DNA from: an uncultured Rhodospirillales bacterium
GTDB lineage: Bacteria > Pseudomonadota > Alphaproteobacteria > Reyranellales > Reyranellaceae
Direction: 5' to 3'
DNA: 64,000 nucleotides
NCBI GenBank assembly: GCA_902825855.1
Contig: CADECW010000003.1
Coordinates: 1-64,000, forward strand
Each line of letters starts with the position of its first letter. Position 1 is the stretch's first letter. Below are positions 17,104 to 25,700 of this stretch, one piece after another. Position numbers and translations under genes: made by a program. The notes beneath the pieces were generated by a model. It saw nothing but the letters and a program-made list of their open reading frames with translations, had not been told where the DNA came from and did not search any database.

Positions 17104-18699
17104 ATGATCCGGTCCGTGCGGGTATTAGCGTCAATCTTGGGAGTCCTGGCCGGCATGGCTGCCGACAGCTCCGCCCTTGCGCAAAAAGCGGGCGGCACGC
17201 TCAGGGTCCACTTGCCGGACAGCCCGGCCACCATGTCCATCCTGGAGGAAGCCACCGTCTTCGCCATCGGGCCGATGATGGGGGTGTTCAACAATCTGAC
17301 GCTGTTCGACCAGAGCGTTAAGCAAGTCAGCCTCCAATCGATCGTTCCCGATCTTGCGACCGCGTGGGCATGGAGCGAGGACGGCTTGAGGCTCACCTTG
17401 CAACTGCGCCGCGGCGTCAATTGGCATGATGGCCAGCCGTTCACCGCCAAGGACGTCGTGTGCACCTACGATCTACGGATGGACAAGGCGCCAGACAAGC
17501 TGCGTATCAATCCAGGGCTTTCCGCCTTCAGCAACCTCGACCATCTCACGACCAACGGCGACTTCGAGGTGACCTTCCATCTGAAGCGTCCACAGCCGGC
17601 TTTCCTGATGCTGATCTCCGGTGGCGGCGGGCCGATCTATCCCTGCCATGTCTCGCCGGAGAAGATGCGCCGCCAGCCGATCGGCACCGGGCCCTTCAAG
17701 TTCGTCGACTACAAGGCCAACCAGTTCATCAAGGTGGTACGCAACCCGAACTACTGGAAGCCTGGCCGGCCCTACCTCGACGGCATCGAGTACACCATCA
17801 TGAAGAGCGTGGCGACGGCGACGATGGGCTTCACGTCGGGCTCGTTCGACATGATGTTTCCCTACAACGTGACGATCCCGATCATGAAGGACATCAAGCG
17901 GCAGCTGCCGTCGGCGATGTGCGAGATCACACCAGGCCCTGTCAACCGTCACCTCCTCATCAATCGTGCCATCCCGCCATTCGACAACCGCGATGTGCGG
18001 CTGGCGATGGCGCTGGCCCTCGACCGGCAGGCGTTCATCGACATCCTCACCGAAGGCCAGGGCGACATCGGCGGGGTGCTGCAACCGCCGCCAGGCGCAC
18101 TATGGGGCATGCCACCCGACAGGCTGAAGGAGTTGCCGGGATATGGCTCCGACGTGAAGGCGAACCGCCAAGAGGGCCGCACCCTGATGGAAAAGCTCGG
18201 CTTCGGCCCGGCCAAGCGCCTCAAGGTCAAACTCACTACTCGCGACCTTTCATTCTATCGCGATCCCAGCGTGATCCTGCTCGACCAGTTGAAGGAGGTC
18301 CATGTCGACGGCGAGCTGGAGCCTGTCGAGACTGGCGCCTATTTCCCGAAGATTCGACGCAAGGATTACACGGTCAGCCTCAACCTGCAGACCAGCGGCC
18401 CCGACCCGGATCCAATCTTCGAGATATTCTACGGCTGCGGATCGAGCCTGAACTGGGATGGCTACTGCAATCCCGAGGTCGACAAAATGATAGAGCAGCA
18501 GTCGAGGGAGCCCGACGAGCAACGGCGAAGGCAGCAGGTCTGGGCGCTCGAACGCAAGCTGGCGGAGGACTCCGGACGGCCGATCATTTTCTATGCCAGC
18601 AACGCGTCGTGCTGGCGGCCCATGGTCAAGGGCTTCACCCCAATGGTCAACAGCGTGTTCAACAGCTATCGCTTTGAGGACATCTGGCTGGACAAATAG
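17104..18699 (+). CDS. ABC transporter substrate-binding protein, family 5
   Basis: A 531-residue periplasmic receptor of the peptide/nickel/opine (SBP_bac_5) family. A signal peptide covers about 1-26 (ending SSALAQ). Family landmarks follow: DLATAWAWSEDGLRLTLQLRRGVNWHDGQPFTAKDV, IGTGPFKFVDY, VRNPNYWKPGRPYLDGIEY and VRLAMALALDRQAFID. Transporter permease and ATPase genes are not beside it. It follows the nitrile hydratase operon by 152 bases and might bring in a nitrile, amide or peptide, but that is only position-based. Confidence 0.88.
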   Translation: MIRSVRVLASILGVLAGMAADSSALAQKAGGTLRVHLPDSPATMSILEEATVFAIGPMMGVFNNLTLFDQSVKQVSLQSIVPDLATAWAWSEDGLRLTLQLRRGVNWHDGQPFTAKDVVCTYDLRMDKAPDKLRINPGLSAFSNLDHLTTNGDFEVTFHLKRPQPAFLMLISGGGGPIYPCHVSPEKMRRQPIGTGPFKFVDYKANQFIKVVRNPNYWKPGRPYLDGIEYTIMKSVATATMGFTSGSFDMMFPYNVTIPIMKDIKRQLPSAMCEITPGPVNRHLLINRAIPPFDNRDVRLAMALALDRQAFIDILTEGQGDIGGVLQPPPGALWGMPPDRLKELPGYGSDVKANRQEGRTLMEKLGFGPAKRLKVKLTTRDLSFYRDPSVILLDQLKEVHVDGELEPVETGAYFPKIRRKDYTVSLNLQTSGPDPDPIFEIFYGCGSSLNWDGYCNPEVDKMIEQQSREPDEQRRRQQVWALERKLAEDSGRPIIFYASNASCWRPMVKGFTPMVNSVFNSYRFEDIWLDK

Positions 18700-18714
18700 C
18701 AGTCGCGGACTTGC

Positions 18715-19140
18715 CTGCTCGACTGCTACGGCGCGGCTTGAAACTCCCGAGCAACTCCAGGGTAGCAAGACAGGCATATCCTGGAAATTTGTTCCATAGC
18801 GCCGCGATGACATCCTTGCTCACTTCGGCGGGGATGCCGCCCTTGGTCATGCGATTCGCCGAACCGGGCCTGGAGTGCCTCGATGTGGCGGATGCCGTTC
18901 AATAGAGGCAGGGTCACCGTGCGTGGTCCGGTGCGATCGCATCGAGTGCACCATCGAGTTGGTATGCCTTGCAGGCGAGCAACACGACGTCGTAAGGGCC
19001 GTCGACCTCGTGCTTCTCGATTGCGCGAACCGAGTTGCGGATCGCCGTCCTGAGCGCGCACGATCAAGCCGTCGTTCTGAAGTTGTGAGTGGCGACGTGG
19101 CACCACGAGAAAGGTGACGTCGCGCCGCCCTTCAGCAGAC
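18715..19140 (-). pseudogene. Decayed 2-dehydropantoate 2-reductase (PanE/ApbA family)
   Basis: Three minus-strand frames together spell parts of a PanE-like protein: RDVTFLVVPRRHSQLQNDGL (near 19110), then in a second frame DGPYDVVLLACKAYQLDGAL (near 18990) and in a third TVTLPLLNGIRHIEALQARF (near 18900). A helix SKDVIAALWNKF (near 18810) follows. The NADPH-binding N-terminus is missing, at least two frameshifts occur, and the middle is shortened. It lay downstream of the Bug receptor gene, a common pairing. Confidence 0.7.
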
Positions 19141-19152
19141 GTTGTCTGCTCT

Positions 19153-20151
19153 TCATTCCAGCCTGATGTTGGCCGCTCGGATGACTGCGCTCCACTTTGC
19201 ATGTTCGGCGGCCAGGAATGCCGCCATCTGTTCGTCCGTGTTTCTTTCCGGCGGCATGGGCTCCGCGCCAAGGGCACGAAGCTGGTCCTGCAGAGCCTGA
19301 TCGGCCAAGACACGGACGGCTGCGGCATTCAAGCGGCCAACGATCAGCTCCGGCGTTGCGATAGGCAGGAACAAGCCCAGCCAGTTCGTCGCCTCGAAGT
19401 TCTTGAGGCCTTGCTCCTGGGCCGTGGGAACGTTCGGGAGGCTGCGCGTACGTACGCGTGACAGCACGGCAGGTGCCTTCAGCCGGCCGGCCTCGACGTG
19501 CGGTTTGATGGTTGCCAGGTTCGAACAGTAGTAGTCGACCTTGCCCGCCATAAGGTCGCGGCTGGCGGGACTGCCGCCGCGATAGGAGACGTGGCGGATG
19601 TCGATGCCCAAGGCGGCATTGAGCAAGGCGCAGGCGAGATGAGTGGGCGACCCAAATCCGGCCGAGGCGTACTTCATGCTCGACTGATGCGCTCGGAGAT
19701 GGGCAATGAAGTCGTCCAAGCCGTCGACCGGAAAGTCGGGACGCAGCGTGAGCACCATGGTTTGCTCGACCAGCAAGGCGGCCGGGGTGAATTCTGCCGC
19801 CGCGTCATAGGGCGGGTAGGTGAACAGGAACTGGTTCTGGGCGTGCGTGCCGACATTGCCGACCACGAACTGATAGCCGTCCGGCGCTGCCTTGGCGACG
19901 CGCGAGACGCCGGCGATACCACCAATCCCCGCCATGTTCTCGATGAGAACCGCCTGGCCGAGAGCCTGGCTCAACTTGGGAGCGATCAGGCGCGCTATCA
20001 GATCGGTCGAGCCGCCCGGCGCATAGGGCACGACCATGGTGAGCGGACGATTGGGCCACCCTTGCGCCGCGGCGACAATGACTGTTGCCAGTAAGGTCAG
20101 AATAGCGGTCAGCGGCGCGATCAAGCGGTGCAAGCATGCAATGCGTGGCAT
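19153..20151 (-). CDS. Bug/TctC-family tripartite tricarboxylate-type receptor
   Basis: A 332-residue periplasmic solute receptor. A signal peptide (1-29, ending VAAAQ) precedes WPNRPLTMVVPYAPGGSTDLIARL, the family hallmark. IGGIAGVSRVAKAAPDGY and the C-terminal AxxxLNAAAVRVLAD region follow. Bug proteins bind carboxylates or other small anions and many are orphans without TctAB membrane partners, as here. AGGAGG lies 6 bases before the ATG. Its former operon partner at 18715-19140 is a pseudogene. Confidence 0.88.
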   Translation of the reverse strand: MPRIACLHRLIAPLTAILTLLATVIVAAAQGWPNRPLTMVVPYAPGGSTDLIARLIAPKLSQALGQAVLIENMAGIGGIAGVSRVAKAAPDGYQFVVGNVGTHAQNQFLFTYPPYDAAAEFTPAALLVEQTMVLTLRPDFPVDGLDDFIAHLRAHQSSMKYASAGFGSPTHLACALLNAALGIDIRHVSYRGGSPASRDLMAGKVDYYCSNLATIKPHVEAGRLKAPAVLSRVRTRSLPNVPTAQEQGLKNFEATNWLGLFLPIATPELIVGRLNAAAVRVLADQALQDQLRALGAEPMPPERNTDEQMAAFLAAEHAKWSAVIRAANIRLE

Positions 20152-20355
20152 GACTGACCTCCTCGCTGAGTTGCACGACGCTATACGTCAACAAGCGGAG
20201 GCTGGACGACGCTACTTGGATCAGCCTAGCAAGGCCGCCCACCGTCCAATGTGATAAAACGCACAATTCCCGAAGCGCCGGGGCCACCCATCTTCAGGAG
20301 TCAAACGGCGATATCCATCGCCGTCGCCAATGATGTCATTGCAACAGGAAATGGT

Positions 20356-20398
20356 GTCATGGAGGCCGATACGGAGCAATCCGGCGATCCTCCATGAC
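20356..20398. repeat. Inverted repeat, possible terminator of the wHTH gene
   Basis: GTCATGGAGG (20356-20365) and CCTCCATGAC (20389-20398) form a perfect 10-bp stem around 23 bases. It lies 21 bases past the stop of the minus-strand regulator and before the Bug promoter region. No T-run follows. Confidence 0.4.
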
Positions 20399-20419
20399 GT
20401 CGCAATGGGGCTCGATTAC

Positions 20420-20761
20420 CTACACGGGCAGTTGCAATGGCGCGACTTCAGCGATTGCTGCCGCCTCGACGATGCGCGTCCGGTAGGCTTCGACTACCGC
20501 CATGAGCTTTGGCGTGGGCCGCGCGACGCGCTGCCGCTGGTCACCATCATTGGAATGGATGGTGACGAATCCCTGGTCGACCTGACGGGCCAGGAAGGTT
20601 CGCAGGGTAGGTTCGGAGAACCGACTTGACCGGTAGAGGTCCACTAACGGCGTCGGCCGACCGTTCGACTTCAGCAGCCATATCAGGACCTCGGTCCCCA
20701 ACGGCGTATCAAATCCCTGCAGCAGTGTGCGTGCCGCGCACAGCTTGATCAGATCGTCCAT
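20420..20761 (-). CDS. Winged-helix (MarR-like) regulator, paralog of its neighbour
   Basis: A 113-residue protein with a winged-helix pattern: LGTEVLIWLLKSNGRP, then recognition helix SSRFSEPTLRTFLARQVDQG, then wing (VTIHSNDGDQRQRVARPT). It shares TP-G-LxWLLK, SEPTxR and TPKL with the divergent gene at 20978-21352, so they are paralogs. The start MDDLIK at 20761 has GGGAG upstream; a longer frame would run into the promoter region. The effector is unknown. The divergent arrangement suggests cross- or auto-regulation. Confidence 0.7.
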   Translation of the reverse strand: MDDLIKLCAARTLLQGFDTPLGTEVLIWLLKSNGRPTPLVDLYRSSRFSEPTLRTFLARQVDQGFVTIHSNDGDQRQRVARPTPKLMAVVEAYRTRIVEAAAIAEVAPLQLPV

Positions 20762-20816
20762 ACAACATCTCCCACTCCCCAACTGCATGGTAGTGCGACA
20801 GCGTGAACTTACAAAC

Positions 20817-20833
20817 AAGTTTTCGATAAACTT
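20817..20833. promoter_or_regulatory. Palindromic operator candidate in the divergent promoter
   Basis: AAGTTT-TCGAT-AAACTT is a perfect 6-bp inverted repeat in an AT-rich pocket between the two paralogous regulators. It is placed where a dimeric winged-helix protein could control both genes. Confidence 0.4.
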
Positions 20834-20977
20834 TTTGGGAGCAAGCCAGATCCCCGCTGGGGCGCGCGCCTCGACGGCACGGCGCGAGACGTGTCTCGAA
20901 CATCATCCCAAAATCATTTGCGATTTACTCGCCGAGAAGCTTCCCAAGGTAGAATTGCGATTGGGAGACCCTATCGC

Positions 20978-21352
20978 TTGACGACCCATGAGCCAATTTT
21001 GGAGGAGTTCGCCGGCTCGTTGTCGCGTGCCGCTGACTGGCGTCGCGAGAACATGCCTGAGATCGAGACGCCCCAAGGATATCTGCTGCTCGTCTGGCTG
21101 CTGAAGCACAAGCAGGAGCGCCGGCCGTTGGGAGACTTCTACGAGTCGAGCCATCTTTCAGAACCGACGATGCGCAAGGCAATCAAGGCCTTCACGGTAC
21201 GTGACCTGGCCGTCATGGAATTCGACGAGAACGATTCGCGTTGCCGCTTCATCCGCGGCACGCCCAAGCTGACGACGCTTGCCGAAGAGTATTTGAGGCT
21301 TCTGGCGGAGTTGGGGACAGGGCGGTCAGCTCAGATTGGGGCAATGGAATGA
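20978..21352 (+). CDS. Winged-helix (MarR-like) regulator, second paralog
   Basis: A 124-residue protein (if TTG 20978 is the start, with GGGAG 13-17 bases upstream; an upstream GTG at 20891 would add 29 residues). It has PQGYLLLVWLLKHKQERRPL, SSHLSEPTMRKAIKAF and FIRGTPKLTTLAEEYLRL, aligned block by block with the paralog on the other strand. The recognition helix differs in detail, so DNA targets may differ. The ECF sigma gene starts 49 bases after the stop, so both may be co-transcribed. Confidence 0.65.
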   Translation: MTTHEPILEEFAGSLSRAADWRRENMPEIETPQGYLLLVWLLKHKQERRPLGDFYESSHLSEPTMRKAIKAFTVRDLAVMEFDENDSRCRFIRGTPKLTTLAEEYLRLLAELGTGRSAQIGAME

Positions 21353-21401
21353 TGGACGGCTGCAAGGCGTACTGCCTTGGGTCGCTCCTGAGCTGATTGC
21401 G

Positions 21402-21932
21402 GTGAGCGACTCGGAAGCGCGTCGTCAGATGGTGGCCTTGTTGCCGCGACTGCGAAGGTATGCCCTGGTTCTGGAGCGTTCGTCCGATGCTGCAGAGGAT
21501 CTGGTCCAGGCCTCTCTGGAACGAGCGCTTGCCAAACTCGACCAATGGCAACCGGACTCTCATTTGGACCGGTGGATTTTTCGGATCATGCGGACGGTAT
21601 GGTTGAACAAGCGTCGCGGCGCCGCCCTGCGCCAGACCGAGAACATCGAAGACCATCCCAACGAGATGTCGGTGGATGGCATCGGCGCCGCTGATGCCAA
21701 GCTCACCTTGGCCGAGGTTCGCGCCGCCTTCGACCGGCTGCCCGAAGAGCAACGGCAGGCGCTCTTTCTGGTCTGCGTCGAAGGCTATACGTATCACGAG
21801 ACGTCTGAATTGCTGGGCGTGCCAGTCAGCACTCTCGTTGGTCGCTTGGTACGCGGCCGGGCCACATTGATGGCCGCTCGCCCGGATGCGGAGCCTGACA
21901 ACGTCGCCTTGTTCCGTCCCAAGGCCGATTGA
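21402..21932 (+). CDS. ECF RNA polymerase sigma factor
   Basis: A 176-residue sigma factor. Region 2 spans about 12-75 (LPRLRRYALVLERSSDAAEDLVQASLERAL, then WIFRIMRTVWLNKRR), and region 4 about 105-155 (LPEEQRQALFLVCVEGYTYHETSELLGVPVSTLVGRLVRGR). No 1.1 or 3 region, as expected for ECF. The GTG at 21402 gives the usual short N-terminus; a TTG at 21336 would overlap the upstream regulator. It is followed by its probable anti-sigma factor. The pair resembles the ECF26-like group with a one-helix anti-sigma, but I cannot confirm the group. Confidence 0.85.
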   Translation: MSDSEARRQMVALLPRLRRYALVLERSSDAAEDLVQASLERALAKLDQWQPDSHLDRWIFRIMRTVWLNKRRGAALRQTENIEDHPNEMSVDGIGAADAKLTLAEVRAAFDRLPEEQRQALFLVCVEGYTYHETSELLGVPVSTLVGRLVRGRATLMAARPDAEPDNVALFRPKAD

Positions 21933-22065
21933 TCATGCCACGGGATGCCATCGATCGTTTGCTCAGCCCTGTGCTGCCGCACAAGACTGACATGGAACGT
22001 GGAGTTATTGCAGAGATTGTGCTCACAGTTTTGCCACGGCCCGTTCCTGGAAAAAGGTACGCGAT

Positions 22066-22092
22066 TGAGTGTTATCGTCAGGTGAACACTCA
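22066..22092 (+). promoter_or_regulatory. Hairpin around the anti-sigma ribosome binding site
   Basis: TGAGTGTT (22066-22073) pairs perfectly with AACACTCA (22085-22092), which includes the A of the start codon. The 11-base loop holds the AGGTG ribosome binding site. It could be a translational control or a protein operator. Confidence 0.35.
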
Positions 22093-22934
22093 TGAATAGC
22101 CTTCCAGTCGATGACGCCCTGCTCGTCGCTTATATCGACGGCGAGCTCGACCCCGTGACCCGCCGGCACGTCGATGATCTGCTGGAGCAGAATGCCGCTG
22201 TGCGCGCCCGTCTCGCCATGTTCCGTCGGTCCGGGGACCTGCTGCGGACGGCGTTCTCGGAAGCCGAATACATGGCCCCGCCGGAGCGGCTGGCGGCCCA
22301 GCTCCGGGAGAAGGTGCAGCCGAGAGTACGGCCATGGCGGGCCTGGTGGGCGCTTCCGGTGGCGGCCGCGATCGCCGGGCTGGTCATCGGCAACCTCGTC
22401 CTGCCCATGAATCTCGGCCTCGGCGAGAGTTCGTCGAGCCGAATGGCTCAAATCCTGGAGGAGGTCCAGGACTACCACGCAGTGTTTGCCCGCGAGACCG
22501 AGCATATCGTGGAGGTACCCGCTTCGCGGCGCGAGCACATCGAGGCGTGGCTTGGAAATCGGGTCCATTATCCGTTCGCCGTGCCCGACCTGACCTCGCG
22601 CGGCCTGACCTTCCTGGGCGCCCGCCTGGTTCCGATCGGCGGCGGTGTGGTGGCGCAGCTGATGTATGCCGACGGCGGCGGCGAGCACGTGGCGATCTGC
22701 ATCGCCTTTACCGAGGACAAGTTGAAGGCGCCCCTGCAGTCGTTCCAGAAGGCTGGCTTCAAGGTCATTGGCGAGGCCGACGGGCACCATGTGTTCATCG
22801 TCGCCGGACCCAAGTTCAACCGGGAACTGGAACCGCTCGCCAAAGGCCTGCCGGCGCTGCTTCAAGTGGCCGACGCCACCAATGTGCTAAAGGCACGCGC
22901 GCCGTACAGTGGGTTTGCGCCGCCGACCCGATAA
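22092..22934 (+). CDS. Anti-sigma factor, single-pass membrane protein
   Basis: A 280-residue protein. The N-terminal 60 residues (LLVAYIDGELDPVTRRHVDDLLEQNAAVRARL) match the cytoplasmic anti-sigma domain without a zinc motif. A transmembrane helix spans about 83-103. The periplasmic part (about 110-280) is a ligand-type domain with GRRV/YPFAVPDL, TFLGARLVPIGGG and IAFTED segments. It would hold the preceding ECF sigma at the membrane until a periplasmic signal. The 159-base gap to the sigma gene hosts a hairpin at the start codon and perhaps a separate promoter. Confidence 0.8.
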   Translation: MNSLPVDDALLVAYIDGELDPVTRRHVDDLLEQNAAVRARLAMFRRSGDLLRTAFSEAEYMAPPERLAAQLREKVQPRVRPWRAWWALPVAAAIAGLVIGNLVLPMNLGLGESSSSRMAQILEEVQDYHAVFARETEHIVEVPASRREHIEAWLGNRVHYPFAVPDLTSRGLTFLGARLVPIGGGVVAQLMYADGGGEHVAICIAFTEDKLKAPLQSFQKAGFKVIGEADGHHVFIVAGPKFNRELEPLAKGLPALLQVADATNVLKARAPYSGFAPPTR

Positions 22935-23013
22935 GGCTGCGCTTTCATCGGCCTTCGCCTGAACCAGTAATCAGTTCTTAGTTTGCCGCAGGATCGGGTC
23001 CGGCCTGACGCAC

Positions 23014-23322
23014 TTACTTTATGGCGAGAGCTTCCAGCTTCTTGCCCTGCTTCAGCGCCGCTACCAGCCACCTCGGCCGATTGCCGCGGCCAGCCCAGGT
23101 TTCGGCGCGGTTCTTTGGATTGCGATAGAGCGGCGGTAGCTTTCTACCCTTGAGGGCGTGACTTTGGGGCCTTTCGTCTCGTGCGGCCGAGAGCTTGCGC
23201 AGGCCCTGTATGGCTTTGATCAAGTCAGCACGCTCACTGGCGGCGCGCAGCTCAATCTCGGCCTCAATCGTCGCCTTTGCCTTGATGAGCTCGCCTAGTT
23301 CCATCGACTTGACTTTCAGCAT
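23014..23322 (-). CDS. H-NS histone-like DNA-binding protein
   Basis: A 102-residue H-NS family protein (HvrA-like in alphaproteobacteria). An N-terminal helical oligomerisation domain (residues 1-60, rich in E, L, A) precedes a basic linker and the C-terminal motif YRNPKNRAETWAGRGNRPRWL, the AT-DNA minor-groove hook. I chose ATG 23322; a TTG start 11 codons earlier has no better ribosome site. It probably silences AT-rich or acquired DNA. The divergent gap to the M15-like peptidase gene is AT-richer than average. Confidence 0.88.
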   Translation of the reverse strand: MLKVKSMELGELIKAKATIEAEIELRAASERADLIKAIQGLRKLSAARDERPQSHALKGRKLPPLYRNPKNRAETWAGRGNRPRWLVAALKQGKKLEALAIK

Positions 23323-23800
23323 CTGTGACCTTTCATCGACTTTCACCCCTTGCAAAAGGGACGTGCCTTTTGTCGCTCAGAAAGTCCAATGGCAATTGAG
23401 AGGCCCTACGGACAAGTCGTGAACATCGCCAACTTTGTGAAGGGCGATGCAACGCAAGATGTACAGGGCGAAGATGTCTGCCGCGATCAGTGGCCTGCAA
23501 CGCGCCCACTTGTGCGAATTCGGAATCAGACGCCGCACTTCTGCTCTGCCTCGGACCCGTGGTGAAAGTCATACTGAAGAGAGTGCCCTGCACGATCAGT
23601 TGCTGCAGTGGTCACCGTCTTCGGCCCCATGTTGGCGCATTCCACATTCTACACGCTCAAGTCAGAGCACGAGTTGCGCCGGGTTCCGACCTCGTGGGCG
23701 CCATGGCGCGCATGGCCACCACCCCTTAACGAGAATTTGGTGGCGAACGTAGTACATGAGGATTCTCCTCTAACTTCCCAAAGAAAAATGCGAATTTGGC
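23323..23800. other. Gap with no convincing gene
   Basis: About 480 bases between the H-NS gene and the exported peptidase gene. Frames here lack ribosome sites and show shadow composition. The right part is AT-richer and probably holds promoters for both divergent genes. Confidence 0.4.
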
Positions 23801-23829
23801 TTGGGATTCAATCCGGATTCTGGTACAAA
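23801..23829 (+). promoter_or_regulatory. Sigma70-like promoter of the M15-type peptidase gene
   Basis: TTGGGA at 23801-23806, 17 bases, then TACAAA at 23824-23829; ideal spacing, hexamers with two mismatches each. The ATG follows 36 bases later. Confidence 0.45.
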
Positions 23830-23864
23830 AGCCCTGTGGTAAAAATGCAACAGGGCGGGACAGC

Positions 23865-24602
23865 ATGCATCGCATCGTGCTGACTTTGGTGGCTACCGTG
23901 GCGTTCACGGGAAGTGCATTCGCTCAAGCCAAGCATACAGCAACAAAATCCGTGGCCTCCGTGCGTGGTGCCATCGCGGATTCATCCGCCAAGAAGGCAA
24001 ACCCCAAGGCAGCGGACCAAAAGGCTTCCGTGGCGCATTCGGCGGCTCGGCCAACCGTCAAGCAATCGACGCGACAGCAGGTGCGCGCCACCCGCTACGG
24101 CGGCTTCATGATGGCGCCGCCACCTTCACCGCCCCCGCCGCCCCAACTCGATACCAGCAGCCCACGTACGCTGAACCTGACGAACGCCAACACTGGCGAA
24201 GCGCTGACGGTCACCTACTGGTCCGACGGCGCCTACCGCCGTGACGCTTTGGATAAGCTTAACCACTTTCTCCGCGATTGGCGGGAGTCCGCCGAGACGG
24301 AAATGGATCCGCTGTTGTTCGACGTCCTGTGGCACACCCAGATGCATGTGGGCTTCAACGGCAGCGTCGAGGTTCTCTCGGCCTATCGTTCACCCACCAC
24401 CAACGCCTGGCTGGCTAGCGTCAGCCGAGGCGTAGCCGGCGACAGCCAGCACATGAATGGCAATGCCATGGATATCAGCATGCCGGGCGTGCCTGTGTTC
24501 AGGGTCCAGCAGGTTGCCCGTTCGCTTGGCATGGGCGGTGTAGGCTTCTACCCGCGCTCGGGATTCATCCATATCGACACCGGACCGGTGCGTTACTGGT
24601 AG
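23865..24602 (+). CDS. Exported DUF882/peptidase M15-type murein endopeptidase (YcbK/MepK-like)
   Basis: A 245-residue protein with a signal peptide (1-21, ending AFAQA). A Lys/Ala-rich region (22-80) and a Pro-run (PPPSPPPPPQ) precede the catalytic domain (about 95-245). Zinc-site motifs of the family are visible: LSAYRSPTTN, DSQHMNGNAMDI (H and D ligands) and the late FIHIDTGPVRYW (His). It would cut peptidoglycan cross-links in the periplasm. ATG 23865 follows AGGGCGGGAC. Confidence 0.85.
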   Translation: MHRIVLTLVATVAFTGSAFAQAKHTATKSVASVRGAIADSSAKKANPKAADQKASVAHSAARPTVKQSTRQQVRATRYGGFMMAPPPSPPPPPQLDTSSPRTLNLTNANTGEALTVTYWSDGAYRRDALDKLNHFLRDWRESAETEMDPLLFDVLWHTQMHVGFNGSVEVLSAYRSPTTNAWLASVSRGVAGDSQHMNGNAMDISMPGVPVFRVQQVARSLGMGGVGFYPRSGFIHIDTGPVRYW

Positions 24603-24752
24603 GATCGACGACGCCAATCATGACGACTGGTATGGCCTACGCTGGCCGTCGGCCACTTTGAGCCCTCGGACTCGAGCCATCGGCATGCCTGGATAGCGGA
24701 CGGCGTATCGATAGCCGCCGTGGCTCTGTGGTACAGTAGTCGAACCGAGCTG

Positions 24753-25292
24753 ATGTTCCACAGCTACCCACGCCCAAGTCTCCTAGCGTTCCTGTTGTTG
24801 CTGGCAGTGTCACACGCTGCAGGAGCGTCTTCGGCCTCGGACTGCGATGTCGAGCAACCAGATACGCTGCACATCAGCTGGACGGCGCCGTGTGAAGATG
24901 GGAGCTGGTTCCTCGATCCCGAAGGAGGTTGCCGCGTGTGGGACTGGCGTCCGGAGCCGGAGGATGCCGCGACCTGGACGGGCGCCTGCTCGATGGGCTT
25001 GAAGGAGGGGCCAGGAAAGATCCAATGGTTTGAGCACGGTCGGCCGATCGACCGCTTTGAAGGCAGGTTCGAGCAAGGAAGCCGTAAGGGATTTGGCCGC
25101 TACTACTGGCCTGCCGGAGAGCAATTCGAGGGATACTACGCTGCGAATGTTCCGAATGGGCAGGGTACGGCAACGATCGGTGGGGTATCCTATGCCGGAA
25201 CCTGGCGACAAGGTTGCCTTGTGTACAAGGACAGGCTCATCGCCATCGGTGTCCCGTTGATCAACTGCAACAGCCCGAATTCGGCGCGCTGA
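24753..25292 (+). CDS. Exported MORN-repeat protein
   Basis: A 179-residue protein with a signal peptide (1-28, ending AAGASS). At least three MORN-like repeats follow: GLKEGPGKIQWFEHGRPIDRFEG, GSRKGFGRYYWPAGEQFEG and NVPNGQGTATIGGVSYAG. Six cysteines in the mature part could form disulfides. MORN arrays often bind membranes or proteins; the bacterial exported kind is poorly understood. ATG 24753 gives the cleanest signal peptide; a GTG 11 codons earlier is possible. Confidence 0.68.
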   Translation: MFHSYPRPSLLAFLLLLAVSHAAGASSASDCDVEQPDTLHISWTAPCEDGSWFLDPEGGCRVWDWRPEPEDAATWTGACSMGLKEGPGKIQWFEHGRPIDRFEGRFEQGSRKGFGRYYWPAGEQFEGYYAANVPNGQGTATIGGVSYAGTWRQGCLVYKDRLIAIGVPLINCNSPNSAR

Positions 25293-25526
25293 TTGTCGCG
25301 CGCGACCGACGCGACGAAATTCGTGATCGTGGATGACGCGCGCTGTCGTGGGTCATCGTGCAAGGCAAGCGAGCGTGTCTTCGAGCTGATATGGTAAGGG
25401 CGTCGGCATCAGCCATGGGAGCCGCCTCGCGGAGTCTCCAAGCGGCGTTCCGCCATCGCAGCTTGACCCGTCGTCCCGGCGCCGCGAGGGTCACCCCGGG
25501 CGCCGCCTCGTCGAGTTCGGCAAGCG

Positions 25527-25700
25527 ATGACAGTCGACAGGGTTTCGGCGATCAGCCCGGCTGTTGCGGCAGCAGGTGTCTGCATCGAGCTCGCGGTTGC
25601 CGTGACCTGCGGGCTTCTAATTGGGGACCATTGGCTGTGGCTGCAGGACCGAAACCGCGACAGCCGAAAGTGTCCGAGAATCCCGAACGGATGCGCCTGA
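25527..25700 (+). CDS. 57-residue putative membrane peptide overlapping next gene
   Basis: An ATG-initiated frame, MTVDRVSAISPAVAAAGVCI, then a hydrophobic helix up to LWL and a basic tail (RNRDSRK). It overlaps the next ATG by 10 bases, which suggests coupling. The ribosome site is weak, so the call is tentative. The rest of 25293-25526 holds nothing that I can call. Confidence 0.38.
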   Translation: MTVDRVSAISPAVAAAGVCIELAVAVTCGLLIGDHWLWLQDRNRDSRKCPRIPNGCA

